From DASVLX01 sp035552275 (GTDB lineage Bacteria; Actinomycetota; Actinomycetes; Mycobacteriales; Pseudonocardiaceae): 64,000 bases of DNA. The notes beneath the pieces are model-generated. The model ran no database searches. It was given only the letters and a program-made list of their open reading frames with translations, and was not told the origin of the DNA. Shown one piece after another: positions 48,860-56,408 of the stretch. The stretch is taken from assembly GCA_035552275.1 (NCBI GenBank), contig DASZLR010000065.1, positions 8,713 to 72,712 of the forward strand, given 5' to 3'. How positions within the stretch are numbered: the first letter of the stretch is position 1; every line of letters begins with the position of its first letter. The translations under genes were made by a program, and so were the position numbers.

Positions 48860-49909
48860 GTGATTGCTCGGATCCGTGGTTACGCCCTGCCGCAAGGCGA
48901 GTACGTCGATCTCTACGCCGACGGTGACCGGTGGACCACCGATCCGGTGCGCGGCGCGGAGTTGGTGGCCGAGGGCTGGCTGCTGCCGGGACTGGTCGAC
49001 GCGCACACCCATCCCGGCGCCGAGGCTTCCGGCTCGCCCCTGGACGAAGAGCTCCTGCGTGCCGATCTGCGCGAGCACGTCGACGCCGGGGTCACCCTGA
49101 TCCGGTCGCCGGGGCTGGCCGGTGATCCGCCCTCGTGGTTCGGCGCGGACCCGGAACTGCCGCGCGCCAGTCACGCGGGTTCATGGCTGGCGCAGCACGG
49201 CCAGTTCTTCGACGGCTGGGGCCGCCGGGTCGATCATGGCGAACTGCCGGCGGTCGCGGCGGAACAGGCCGCGCGCACTGGCTGGGCCAAGATCATCGCG
49301 GACTGGCAGCTGGGCGACGAGGTGATCCCGGCCGATGTGCTGAAGGCTGTGGTCGACGCGGTGCACACGGTGGGCGGCCGGGTCGCCGTGCACACCCAGC
49401 AGGCCGAGGGCGGCGCGGCCGCGGTCGCGGCCGGAGTGGACTCGATGGAGCACGGGATGTGCCTCGATCCTGAATTCCTGGCGGACATGGCGCGGCGGGG
49501 TATCGCGTTGACGCCGACGTTGTCGGTGATCCAGGGAGCCATGGAGAATGCCCTGCGCCGGCCGGACAGTCCGCGCAAAGAGTCGTTCCTGCGCGGCGCG
49601 GGTGCGCACGGGGCGCTGGCGGCGGCCGCCGCCGAGGCCGGCGTGACGGTGCTGGCGGGAACGGATTCCCGGCCGCACGGCCGGATCATCGATGAGGTTC
49701 GGGCCTTGGCCGCGGCCGGTGTGCCAGCGGAGAACGCGCTGGCGGCGGCGTCCTGGTCGGCGCGCGGTTATCTCGGACTGGCGGGCCTGGAGCCGGGCGC
49801 TCCGGCGGACGCGGTGGTGTACGCCGAGGACCCGCGGTCGGATCTGGGCCAGCTGGCCGCGCCGGTGGCAGTGGTCCTGCGCGGCCAGCGGGTGCGCCAC
49901 CGGCCCTGA
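48860..49909 (+). CDS. Amidohydrolase-family protein
   Basis: A 349-residue member of the metal-dependent amidohydrolase superfamily (imidazolonepropionase-like). The first metal pair is LLPGLVDAHTHPGAEASG (H-x-H, near residue 50), followed by GRVAVHTQQAEGGAAAVAAG, DSMEHGMCLDPEFLA (metal His), and the catalytic Asp in VTVLAGTDSRPHGRIIDE. The C-terminal composite beta domain ends GAPADAVVYAEDPRSDLGQL. The substrate is unknown. GTG at 48860 lies 17 bases after the relic of the dehydrogenase stop, so it was probably the last gene of the TetR-carboxylase-dehydrogenase operon before island insertion. Confidence 0.9.
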   Translation: MIARIRGYALPQGEYVDLYADGDRWTTDPVRGAELVAEGWLLPGLVDAHTHPGAEASGSPLDEELLRADLREHVDAGVTLIRSPGLAGDPPSWFGADPELPRASHAGSWLAQHGQFFDGWGRRVDHGELPAVAAEQAARTGWAKIIADWQLGDEVIPADVLKAVVDAVHTVGGRVAVHTQQAEGGAAAVAAGVDSMEHGMCLDPEFLADMARRGIALTPTLSVIQGAMENALRRPDSPRKESFLRGAGAHGALAAAAAEAGVTVLAGTDSRPHGRIIDEVRALAAAGVPAENALAAASWSARGYLGLAGLEPGAPADAVVYAEDPRSDLGQLAAPVAVVLRGQRVRHRP

Positions 49910-49915
49910 TCCGAA

Positions 49916-50344
49916 TTACTGGGCGGCGAACAGCGAGCGCAGGTGCCTGCCGTTGACGATCGCGACGACGCCGAGCAGGATCAGCCCGCACCCGCCCTGT
50001 TCGATCTTCATCCACACCGGGAACGTGCCGGGCAGCGCGATGATCACCGCGATAGCCACCACCATGACGGCCGACAGGATGCGCAGCCGGAGATACGCCC
50101 GCCGGGAGCCGCGCGCCGCGCGAGCGGTGACGGCGAAGGTCAGCAGCGCGCTGGCGACGACGATGGTGCCGCGCGTCCAGACCGCGCTCGTCACGATCGC
50201 GGGGTGGTTGCGGAGCAGGACGATGGCCACCAGGGTCAGCACGCTGATGCCGAGGTAGGCGCCGACAAGCAGCTTCGTGCTGCGGAACGCGGCCAGGGTG
50301 CGCGGGTGGCTGAGTCGTTCGGCGGTGGCGACCGGCGTGTTCAT
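49916..50344 (-). CDS. Four-helix membrane protein of unknown function
   Basis: A 142-residue protein with four hydrophobic segments: STKLLVGAYLGISVLTLVAI, GTIVVASALLTFAVTARA, ILSAVMVVAIAVIIALPG and CGLILLGVVAIVNGRHLR. No motif is recognised. Small polytopic proteins of this kind are common in actinomycetes, often next to regulators. The ATG at 50344 follows GAAGGG. It is convergent with the amidohydrolase gene (six bases apart). The 247 bases upstream form the divergent promoter region shared with the F420-type gene. Confidence 0.75.
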   Translation of the reverse strand: MNTPVATAERLSHPRTLAAFRSTKLLVGAYLGISVLTLVAIVLLRNHPAIVTSAVWTRGTIVVASALLTFAVTARAARGSRRAYLRLRILSAVMVVAIAVIIALPGTFPVWMKIEQGGCGLILLGVVAIVNGRHLRSLFAAQ

Positions 50345-50558
50345 GATGGACCCTTCGATGTGGCCTGCTGGCGCAGGAGGCTTCTCGTTGACCAGCACAG
50401 CGTCGCAATCCGACGCCCGGCCGCACATCGTCCGATCTCCTGAGCCAGCGGCTGAACCGACGGTCGACCGCATGACTGAGCCAGTCCACCGATCGGCTGA
50501 CTGACGACCGGCCACGGCTACGCTTCGCGACGTAGACAATATACGTACCAGATAGTAT

Positions 50559-50575
50559 GACTTCCGTAGGAAGTC
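50559..50575 (+). promoter_or_regulatory. Palindrome upstream of the deazaflavin-dependent nitroreductase gene
   Basis: GACTTCC-GTA-GGAAGTC (50559-50575) is a perfect 7-3-7 inverted repeat 16 bases before the ATG at 50592, directly after a TAGTAT (50554-50559) that could be the -10 element. It fits a repressor operator overlapping the transcription start. The regulator is not identified; the convergent TetR downstream is one candidate. Confidence 0.5.
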
Positions 50576-50591
50576 GGCGTACGGTTGAGCC

Positions 50592-51041
50592 ATGGCAGAC
50601 ACAGCGCAGGGCTATCGCAAGAGGGTCAACAACTTCAACAAGGTGATCACCGGGCTCCAACGGATCGGCATCGCGTTCGGCCCGATGCAGCTGCTCACCG
50701 TCGCCGGCCGGAAGAGCGGCGAACCACGGACCTTCCCGATCGCCGTGATACCCGTCCAGGGCGAGCGGTACATCATCCAGGCGTTTCCGAAGGCCGCCTG
50801 GGTGGTCAACGCTCGTGCCGCGGACACGGTCACGCTGACTCGTGGCCGCCGCTCGTCCACCGTGCGGCTGGTCGAGGTGCCGGTCGAGGACCGCCGGCCG
50901 GTGCTGCGCGAAGTCGTGCGGACCGGTCCGGCCAGCGTCGGCAAGCGGTACGTGACCACCGGGCTGGCCGAGTCGCCCACACCGGAGGGCGTGGCCGCCG
51001 CCGCGGACAAGATCGCGGTGTTCCGCGTCGAACCGGTGTGA
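50592..51041 (+). CDS. Nitroreductase-family deazaflavin-dependent oxidoreductase
   Basis: A 149-residue protein of the Ddn/F420-dependent nitroreductase group (split beta-barrel). Family marks are LLTVAGRKSGEPRTFPIAVI, ERYIIQAFPKAAWVVNARAA and TVTLTRGRRSSTVRLVEVP, with a helical N-terminus (RKRVNNFNKVITGLQRIGIA). Such enzymes use F420H2 to reduce quinones or activated double bonds. It ends one base before a convergent TetR gene. A palindrome precedes the start. Confidence 0.92.
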   Translation: MADTAQGYRKRVNNFNKVITGLQRIGIAFGPMQLLTVAGRKSGEPRTFPIAVIPVQGERYIIQAFPKAAWVVNARAADTVTLTRGRRSSTVRLVEVPVEDRRPVLREVVRTGPASVGKRYVTTGLAESPTPEGVAAAADKIAVFRVEPV

Positions 51042-51638
51042 CTACTGGGCCGGGTTGAAGAGGGCGCGGAGGCCGCGCTGGATGGTGTCCGCGTCGACGT
51101 CGCCCAGGATCAGGTACTGGATCACGAATCCTGGCATCAGGCACAGCAGGGTGGCGCCGACCGCCGCCGGATCGGCGTCGGCCGGCAGCCGACCGTCGTC
51201 CTTCATTCGTTGCGCCACTCCGGTGAGGATGGCCCGGAGATTGGTCATCGGGCCGCGGATCGAGGCGGCGAGTTCCGGCGAGGCCAGCGCCGCCGACCAG
51301 GCGTGCGGCGCCAGCCGGGCCGGACCGTCCGGGCCGGCCTGTGCGACGACGGCGACGGCGGCCCGGCCCATGATCTCGGCCAGCGACGGCAGCGGGTCCT
51401 CGGTGCTGATCTGACCGAGCAGTTGGTCGAACGAGCCGGCGAGTCGATCGGCCAGCGCGGCGATGATGTCGTTCTTGCTCTTGAAGTAGCTGTAGATGGC
51501 CCCGGCGGACAGCCCGGACTCGCGGATCACGTCCTGCATCGACGCCTGGTGGAATCCCTTGCGGGAGAAGCAGAGGTGCGCCGCGTCCAGGATCTGGTCG
51601 CGGCGCATGGCGATGTGTTCATCGCTGACACGGGGCAT
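51042..51638 (-). CDS. TetR-family transcriptional regulator
   Basis: A 198-residue TetR regulator. The HTH domain is RRDQILDAAHLCFSRKGFHQ, then SMQDVIRESGLSAGAIYSYF with FKSKNDIIAALADR, typical of the AcrR type. The C-terminal domain is alanine rich (SLAEIMGRAAVAVVAQ, LVGATLL-like segments). ATG at 51638 is chosen over an upstream in-frame ATG because the HTH begins there. It is divergent from a DoxX-like gene; inverted repeats in the gap suggest control of both. Confidence 0.92.
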   Translation of the reverse strand: MPRVSDEHIAMRRDQILDAAHLCFSRKGFHQASMQDVIRESGLSAGAIYSYFKSKNDIIAALADRLAGSFDQLLGQISTEDPLPSLAEIMGRAAVAVVAQAGPDGPARLAPHAWSAALASPELAASIRGPMTNLRAILTGVAQRMKDDGRLPADADPAAVGATLLCLMPGFVIQYLILGDVDADTIQRGLRALFNPAQ

Positions 51639-51651
51639 GGGTCGAAAGTAA

Positions 51652-51665
51652 AACGAATGTTCGTT
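51652..51665 (+). promoter_or_regulatory. TetR operator candidate between tetR and doxX
   Basis: AACGAA-TG-TTCGTT (51652-51665) is a perfect 6-2-6 palindrome 13 bases from the TetR ATG. A related but shorter element GAAC-AGAC-GTTC lies at 51708-51719, 20 bases before the DoxX-like start. TTGACA at 51667-51672 is a plausible -35 for the rightward gene. Confidence 0.55.
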
Positions 51666-51739
51666 CTTGACAAGTGGGCGCACGGCGGTGCAGCCTTGAA
51701 CCCAAGAGAACAGACGTTCGCTTTAGTAGGAGGCAGGCC

Positions 51740-52099
51740 GTGCACACCGCTTACGTCGTGGTCGCCGCTGTCACGGTGCTGGCCACCGGGTTCTCCGGCA
51801 TCGCCGCGCTCGTCCACTTCAAACCGATCCTGCCGGCCATGGCCCAGGCCGGTGTGCCGGAATCGTGGCTGACCTTCCCGATCGGCACGCTCAAGACGGC
51901 CGGCGCGGTCGGGCTGCTGATCAGCCTGTTCGGCGTCCCGGTGATCGGCATCGCCGCCGCCATCGGCCTGGTGCTGTTCTTCGTATGTGCCGTCTATACG
52001 CACATCCGAGCGAGCGACTATTCGGTGCAGCTGGGTGCCGCCATCGGGTATCTCGCGCTGTGCACCACCACGCTGGTGCTGGCCATCGCCGCGCGTTGA
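51740..52099 (+). CDS. DoxX-family membrane protein
   Basis: A 119-residue membrane protein with four predicted helices: VVAAVTVLATGFSGIAALVH, FPIGTLKTAGAVGLLISLFG, VIGIAAAIGLVLFFVCAVYT and AIGYLALCTTTLVLAIAA. The K-x-x-G-A-V-G pattern and four-helix layout match the small DoxX/DoxX-like family, whose members are associated with quinone or thiosulfate handling in some bacteria. GTG at 51740 has AGGAGG seven bases upstream. It is divergent from TetR. Confidence 0.85.
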   Translation: MHTAYVVVAAVTVLATGFSGIAALVHFKPILPAMAQAGVPESWLTFPIGTLKTAGAVGLLISLFGVPVIGIAAAIGLVLFFVCAVYTHIRASDYSVQLGAAIGYLALCTTTLVLAIAAR

Positions 52100-52104
52100 A
52101 CGCG

Positions 52105-53514
52105 TTATCCCGTCAGGGTGGTCGCCGGGTTCACCGGCAGCGGCGCCGGCGGCCGTGGCTGCTGGTTGAAGTCGAAATCGCCGGTCAGGTCGCCCAGGAT
52201 GGGCACGTCCTCGCGGACGTCCGGACGCGGGTCGGGCCGGCCGTCGGTGTGCGGGTCGATCCGCTGGCTGTTCAGGAAATCGTCCTCGATGAACTTGTCG
52301 TAGGCGTCGAAGGACAGGGTCTGGTGGTCAACGTATCCGGTTTTGGCGTACGGGCTGATGACAATTCCCGGCACCCGCAGGCCATAGCCGTTCTCGTCCA
52401 CGCTCGGCGGGGCAACGTGGTCGTAGAACCCGCCCCAGTCGTCCCAGTTCAGGAAGATGGCGGTCGAATCCCAGTCCGGGCCGTGCATCACCGCGTTGAT
52501 CAGACTGGTCACATAGGACTGTCCGGCGCTGACCTTGGCCGGCGGATGCTCGCTGACCGCGCCCGAGGGCACCACCCAGGACACCGCCGGCAGGGTGCCG
52601 TTGGCGGCTGCGGTCATGAACTTGTCCACCGGCTGGATGTTGCCCTCCTGCCCGTCCGCCTTGACCGTGTCGAAGTACGGCAGCGGATTCCAGATGCCCG
52701 GCGTCTTGGCGTTCTGCTTCACCGGCGCGCAGCTGACCGCCGAGTCGTCCTCGCAGTCCGGCTCGGTGCCGTTCACGAGGTAGTAACCCCAGCTCACATT
52801 GTTCTTGTGCAGCAGGTAGGTCAGGTCGGTCCAGGCATAGATCGGACCCTTGGCCGGAGTCTTGCCGGGCGGGTTGGCCGGTGGCCTGCCGGGATTCTGC
52901 AACGCGTTGACGCAGCTGGACGGGTTGTCGTGCTGGGTGCAGTGCGCCGACCACTCGGACACCATGAACAGGTGCTCGGGCAGGCTCCATGACGCGTTCG
53001 GCTCGAACATATGGTCCTGGAGCACGAAATCCTTGGCGTAGGTCCAGTAGTTCGGGATGTCGCTCGCGGTGTGGTAGCCCATGACGTCCGGGGTCGCCGA
53101 GTTGGTGCAGGCCGGATTGGTCGGGTCGGTACAGCCTTTCTTGCCGGCCTCCGCCTGGCCGACGAAGCCGTCCATCCTACCGCCGTCGATATCGGCGGCG
53201 GCGTTGCTCTGGCCGTGCGGGCCACCGCCGTTCACGTCGGCGTGGTCGACGTAGGGCTTGACGCACTGGCTGGTCCGCGGGTCCGGCACACAGGCGCTGG
53301 CCGGAAGGCCGTCGGCACCGGGGAACGTGCCGAAGTAGCTGTCGAACGACCGGTTCTCCTGCTGGATCACGATCACATGTTGGATCTTGTGGATGCCGGT
53401 CGCTGACGTGGTGTTCGGGCCGGTGCTCGCGGGCGCAGTGCAGCTCGCCGCCAGCAGAATTCCCACGGCACTCACGGCGACGAATGCTGGGCGTGACCTG
53501 TTCATGGCCGACAT
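52105..53514 (-). CDS. Secreted phosphoesterase (phospholipase C/acid phosphatase family), probable lipoprotein
   Basis: A 469-residue alkaline-phosphatase-superfamily phosphoesterase. A signal peptide (FVAVSAVGILLAASC) ends in a lipobox-like AASC, so it may be lipid-anchored. The mature part begins IQHVIVIQQENRSFDSYFGTFPGADG, the E-N-R-S-F-D-x-Y-F motif carrying the catalytic threonine/serine region, then DIPNYWTYAKDFVLQDHMFE, SWSLPEHLFMVSEWSAHC, and the metal ligands in AIFLNWDDWGGFYDHVAPP. It would cleave phosphomonoesters or phospholipids outside the cell. ATG at 53514 or 53505 starts it. It is divergent from the AarF kinase gene. Confidence 0.93.
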   Translation of the reverse strand: MSAMNRSRPAFVAVSAVGILLAASCTAPASTGPNTTSATGIHKIQHVIVIQQENRSFDSYFGTFPGADGLPASACVPDPRTSQCVKPYVDHADVNGGGPHGQSNAAADIDGGRMDGFVGQAEAGKKGCTDPTNPACTNSATPDVMGYHTASDIPNYWTYAKDFVLQDHMFEPNASWSLPEHLFMVSEWSAHCTQHDNPSSCVNALQNPGRPPANPPGKTPAKGPIYAWTDLTYLLHKNNVSWGYYLVNGTEPDCEDDSAVSCAPVKQNAKTPGIWNPLPYFDTVKADGQEGNIQPVDKFMTAAANGTLPAVSWVVPSGAVSEHPPAKVSAGQSYVTSLINAVMHGPDWDSTAIFLNWDDWGGFYDHVAPPSVDENGYGLRVPGIVISPYAKTGYVDHQTLSFDAYDKFIEDDFLNSQRIDPHTDGRPDPRPDVREDVPILGDLTGDFDFNQQPRPPAPLPVNPATTLTG

Positions 53515-53664
53515 GGTTCTCGACCACACTGAACGTCGGCTGAACAACTGAAGCCCGGCTGAATCGTGATCTCGGCGCGTCGGCGGCCCGGCCGAACAGC
53601 CCAAGTGCCAGTCGGGCCGATAGTGTCGGTCTCCAGAGTGGACAGCCGAGCGGGGGAGCCGTTG

Positions 53665-55653
53665 ATGCAGTTCGTGCTGGGTCTGGTCGGAGTGCTGTTC
53701 TGGGCGTTGTTCGTGGTGCTGCTCGCCGCGATGGCCCGACAGATCCTCGGCGTGCCGGTCGGCTGGACCAGGGCGGTGATCTTCGGCCTCGTCATGACCG
53801 GGATCAGCTCGTCGCTGTTGGTGTTCGTGTTGGACAAGGCCGGCCTGGTCGCCGGCGGACGGCTGGTCGGCAGTCCGGCCGCCGGGTCGATGATCGGCGT
53901 CCTGACCATCGCCTGGATGTTCACCCTGGGCCTGAGCTTGCTGGTGATCGTCGAAGCGGTGCTGCCCACCGGAAGTGTGCCCGGCCCGGCGTCGCTGTGG
54001 CGTCGGTGGCGGCGACAGCGCCGGCGCGCCCGCCGTTACGCCGCGATCGTCGGCATCGCCGTCCGGCACGGTCTGGGCCGGTTCGTCCGAGCCGGCGGCG
54101 GATCGCCGTCGAGTGCGGGTCTGGTGCAGACCGCGGTGGCGCTGCGGCGGGCGTTGGAGGACGCCGGGGTCGCGTTCGTCAAGCTCGGCCAGATGCTGTC
54201 CACCCGCCGCGACCTGCTGCCGCCGACGCTGATCGCCGAACTCAGCAAACTCCAGTCGCGGGCCGAGCCGGCGCCGTGGTCGGAGATCGAACCGGCCATC
54301 ACCGCCGCGCTGGGCGAGCCGATCGACACGGTGTTCCGTTCTGTCGAGCCGATTCCGCTGGCGGCGGCATCGGTCGGCCAAGTGCATCAGGCGTGGCTGC
54401 TGGACGGCCGCGAGGTGGTGGTGAAGGTCCAGCGGCCGGCGGCTCGGCGGCAGATCACCGCCGATCTGGACATTGTTGTGCAACTGGCGCGGCGGCTGGA
54501 CCGGGTGACCGGGTGGGGGCGGTCGCTGGGAGTCCGTGGCCTGGCCGAAGGTTTCGCCGAATCGCTGCGCGAGGAACTGGACTACTCCGTCGAGGTGGAG
54601 AACACTCGCGCGGTCGCCGCGACCCTGCGCGCCGACGACCGGATCGTGGTGCCGGACACCTACCCGGAGCTGTCCGGGCCGACATTGCTGGTGATGCGGA
54701 AACTCGACGGCGTGCCGATCGCCGACGCGGCCGAGTTGCTGGCCGGTTTCCCCGACGAGCAGCGACACGCGCTGGCCAACGACATTCTCGGCTCGGTGCT
54801 GCGGCAGATCATCGTGACCGGTGTGTTCCACGCCGACCCGCATCCAGGCAACCTGCTCATCAGTCCGGATAGGACAGTCGGACTGCTGGACTTCGGCGCG
54901 GTCGGTCGGCTGGACCGGACCGCCCGCACCGCGCTCGGGCTGCTGCTCTACGCGATCGAGCGGGACGATCCGATCGCCGCGACCTCGGCGCTGGTCGAAC
55001 TGCTCGGCCGGCCCGACGAGTTGGATCAGCGGGCACTGGAACGGTCGATCGGCGAACTGATGGTGCGCTACGGCGGCCCCGCCGGTTCGGTCGCCGGTCT
55101 CGGCGTGTTCACCGCGCTGTTCAAACTCGTGCTGGCGCACCGGTTCGCGGTTCCCGCGCAGGTGGCCGCGGCCTTCCGGGCGATGGGCACGCTGGAGGGG
55201 ACGTTGACGCTGGTCAGTCCCGGGTTCGATGTGTTGGCCGCCGCCAGGGTCGCGGGCAGCGGCCTGATGGCGGCCGCTCTCGATCCGGCCGCCATCAGAC
55301 AGACGTTGGAAGGGCAGTTGGCCAGTCTGCTGCCGATGGTGCAACGGCTTCCGCAGCGGATCAACAAGATCGTGGAGGATCTGGAACAGGGCCGGTTCTC
55401 GATCAACGTCCGTCCGTTGGCGGACCGGCGGGACCGGGACTACCTCACCGCCATGGCCCAGCAGGTGATCATCACGATTCTGGCGGCGGCAGCCACCATC
55501 GGCTCGATCATGTTGCTGACCAGCGACACCGGTCCGATGCTCACGCCGACCGTGCGGCTGTACGCGTTCTTCGGTTATGCGCTGCTGTTCGTCGGATTCG
55601 TGCTCGGCCTGCGGGTCCTGGTGCGAGTGTTCTTCCGGGGTTCACGCGAATAG
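53665..55653 (+). CDS. AarF/UbiB-family ATP-dependent kinase-like protein
   Basis: A 662-residue ABC1/ADCK/UbiB protein. Three N-terminal membrane segments (residues 1-110) precede the kinase-like domain: GVAFVKLGQMLSTRRDLLPP is the family KxGQ motif, LAAASVGQVHQAWLLDGREV is the alanine-rich nucleotide loop, VVVKVQRPAARRQITADLD has the catalytic lysine, REELDYSVEVENTRAVAA follows, and VFHADPHPGNLLISPD with VGLLDFGAVGRLDR are the catalytic and DFG loops. Two C-terminal helices end the protein. In bacteria UbiB supports quinone biosynthesis; the role in menaquinone-using actinomycetes is unknown. GGGGGAG precedes the ATG. Confidence 0.94.
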   Translation: MQFVLGLVGVLFWALFVVLLAAMARQILGVPVGWTRAVIFGLVMTGISSSLLVFVLDKAGLVAGGRLVGSPAAGSMIGVLTIAWMFTLGLSLLVIVEAVLPTGSVPGPASLWRRWRRQRRRARRYAAIVGIAVRHGLGRFVRAGGGSPSSAGLVQTAVALRRALEDAGVAFVKLGQMLSTRRDLLPPTLIAELSKLQSRAEPAPWSEIEPAITAALGEPIDTVFRSVEPIPLAAASVGQVHQAWLLDGREVVVKVQRPAARRQITADLDIVVQLARRLDRVTGWGRSLGVRGLAEGFAESLREELDYSVEVENTRAVAATLRADDRIVVPDTYPELSGPTLLVMRKLDGVPIADAAELLAGFPDEQRHALANDILGSVLRQIIVTGVFHADPHPGNLLISPDRTVGLLDFGAVGRLDRTARTALGLLLYAIERDDPIAATSALVELLGRPDELDQRALERSIGELMVRYGGPAGSVAGLGVFTALFKLVLAHRFAVPAQVAAAFRAMGTLEGTLTLVSPGFDVLAAARVAGSGLMAAALDPAAIRQTLEGQLASLLPMVQRLPQRINKIVEDLEQGRFSINVRPLADRRDRDYLTAMAQQVIITILAAAATIGSIMLLTSDTGPMLTPTVRLYAFFGYALLFVGFVLGLRVLVRVFFRGSRE

Positions 55654-55739
55654 CGGTGAGCCCGCGCGCGGCGCGAAATCGACGGTGGCAGGATAGCGGC
55701 GTGCCAGGGCGGGAACGACCGCGAAGGCGGACTGAAGGT

Positions 55740-56102
55740 ATGGCCGGGCTTCCGGCTCAGTCGGCCCTGCCGGCGACCGTGGTCGCCGGCCATCTCCGGG
55801 CGTGCGCCGAGGAGCTGTCCCGCTGCTCGGTGACGGACCTGGGCGAGATCGCCGAAGTGTTGGGCGACCTCGTGGTCGGGCAGCGGCGGTTGTCCTCATC
55901 GCTCGCCCGATTCGCCGAACGGCTGGACGAGCCCGGCCGTGTCGACCTGCCGCGATCCGTTGACAAGCTCGATCGGGCCGCGCTGATCGAGGTGCTGGAC
56001 GCGGCGTCCAGCGCGGCCGGCTATTCGGCGGAGGCGCTCGCGGAGAGTGGTCCGCTGCTCGACGAAATGCGTGAATTTCCGGACGAGAGCACCCATTCGT
56101 AG
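55740..56102 (+). CDS. Small alanine-rich protein of unknown function
   Basis: A 120-residue acidic protein, largely helical: MAGLPAQSALPATVVAGHLR, CAEELSRCSVTDLGEIAEVL, ERLDEPGRVDLPRSVDKLD and DAASSAAGYSAEALAESGPL. No known domain is recognised. ATG at 55740 is preceded by ACTGAAGGT. It follows the AarF gene by 86 bases on the same strand. GC-rich third positions support coding. Confidence 0.6.
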   Translation: MAGLPAQSALPATVVAGHLRACAEELSRCSVTDLGEIAEVLGDLVVGQRRLSSSLARFAERLDEPGRVDLPRSVDKLDRAALIEVLDAASSAAGYSAEALAESGPLLDEMREFPDESTHS

Positions 56103-56139
56103 CAGTCGGCCCGGCCGATCCACTATTAGCCTGGTGGTC

Positions 56140-56408
56140 ATGCGAGCGGTGTGGAACGGCACGATTGGCCTTGGAACACCACATCGCGCTGAACCAGGTG
56201 CACACCGTTGACGGTGGCCGAGTCGCGCACCACGGTCTCGCTGATCGAGCGGATGTCCAGCCGCTTCACGCTGGACGCGCTGCGGGCCAGCACCCGGCAC
56301 GCGGCGGTGCGCAGGGCGAAGTCCGCGACCCGAAAAGCCGGCGCCGCCAAGGAATCCGTGACCACATCGGTCGCGAAACCGCGCGGCGCGGCCCGCACCC
56401 GCCAGTGA
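56140..56408 (+). pseudogene. Probable relic of ku (NHEJ DNA end-binding protein)
   Basis: ATG at 56140 reads MRAVWNGTIGLG, the characteristic Ku opening (M-R-x-x-W-x-G-x-I-x-F-G). Twenty-five bases later another frame reads LEHHIALNQVHTVDGGRV, the next conserved Ku block (E-x-H-x-x-x-x-x-Q-V-H-x-x-D-G-G-R-V). A third frame ends with LDALRASTRHAAVRRAKSA, followed by a Lys/Ala-rich tail to TGA at 56408, like the Ku C-terminus. Between these blocks most of the 260-300 residue protein is missing. Three frames and internal loss indicate decay. Identification rests on motif recall, not alignment. No ligD is in the window. Confidence 0.5.

Noticed and set aside
51706..51721. A third SOS box (GAGAAC-AGAC-GTTCGC) upstream of the DoxX-like gene
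   Set aside because: The left half matches the LexA consensus in only four of six positions, and the element is better explained as part of the TetR control region.
52105..55344. A 1079-codon minus-strand frame covering the phosphoesterase and the AarF gene
   Set aside because: Only its last 470 codons are the phosphoesterase; the upstream part is an antisense shadow of the AarF kinase gene.
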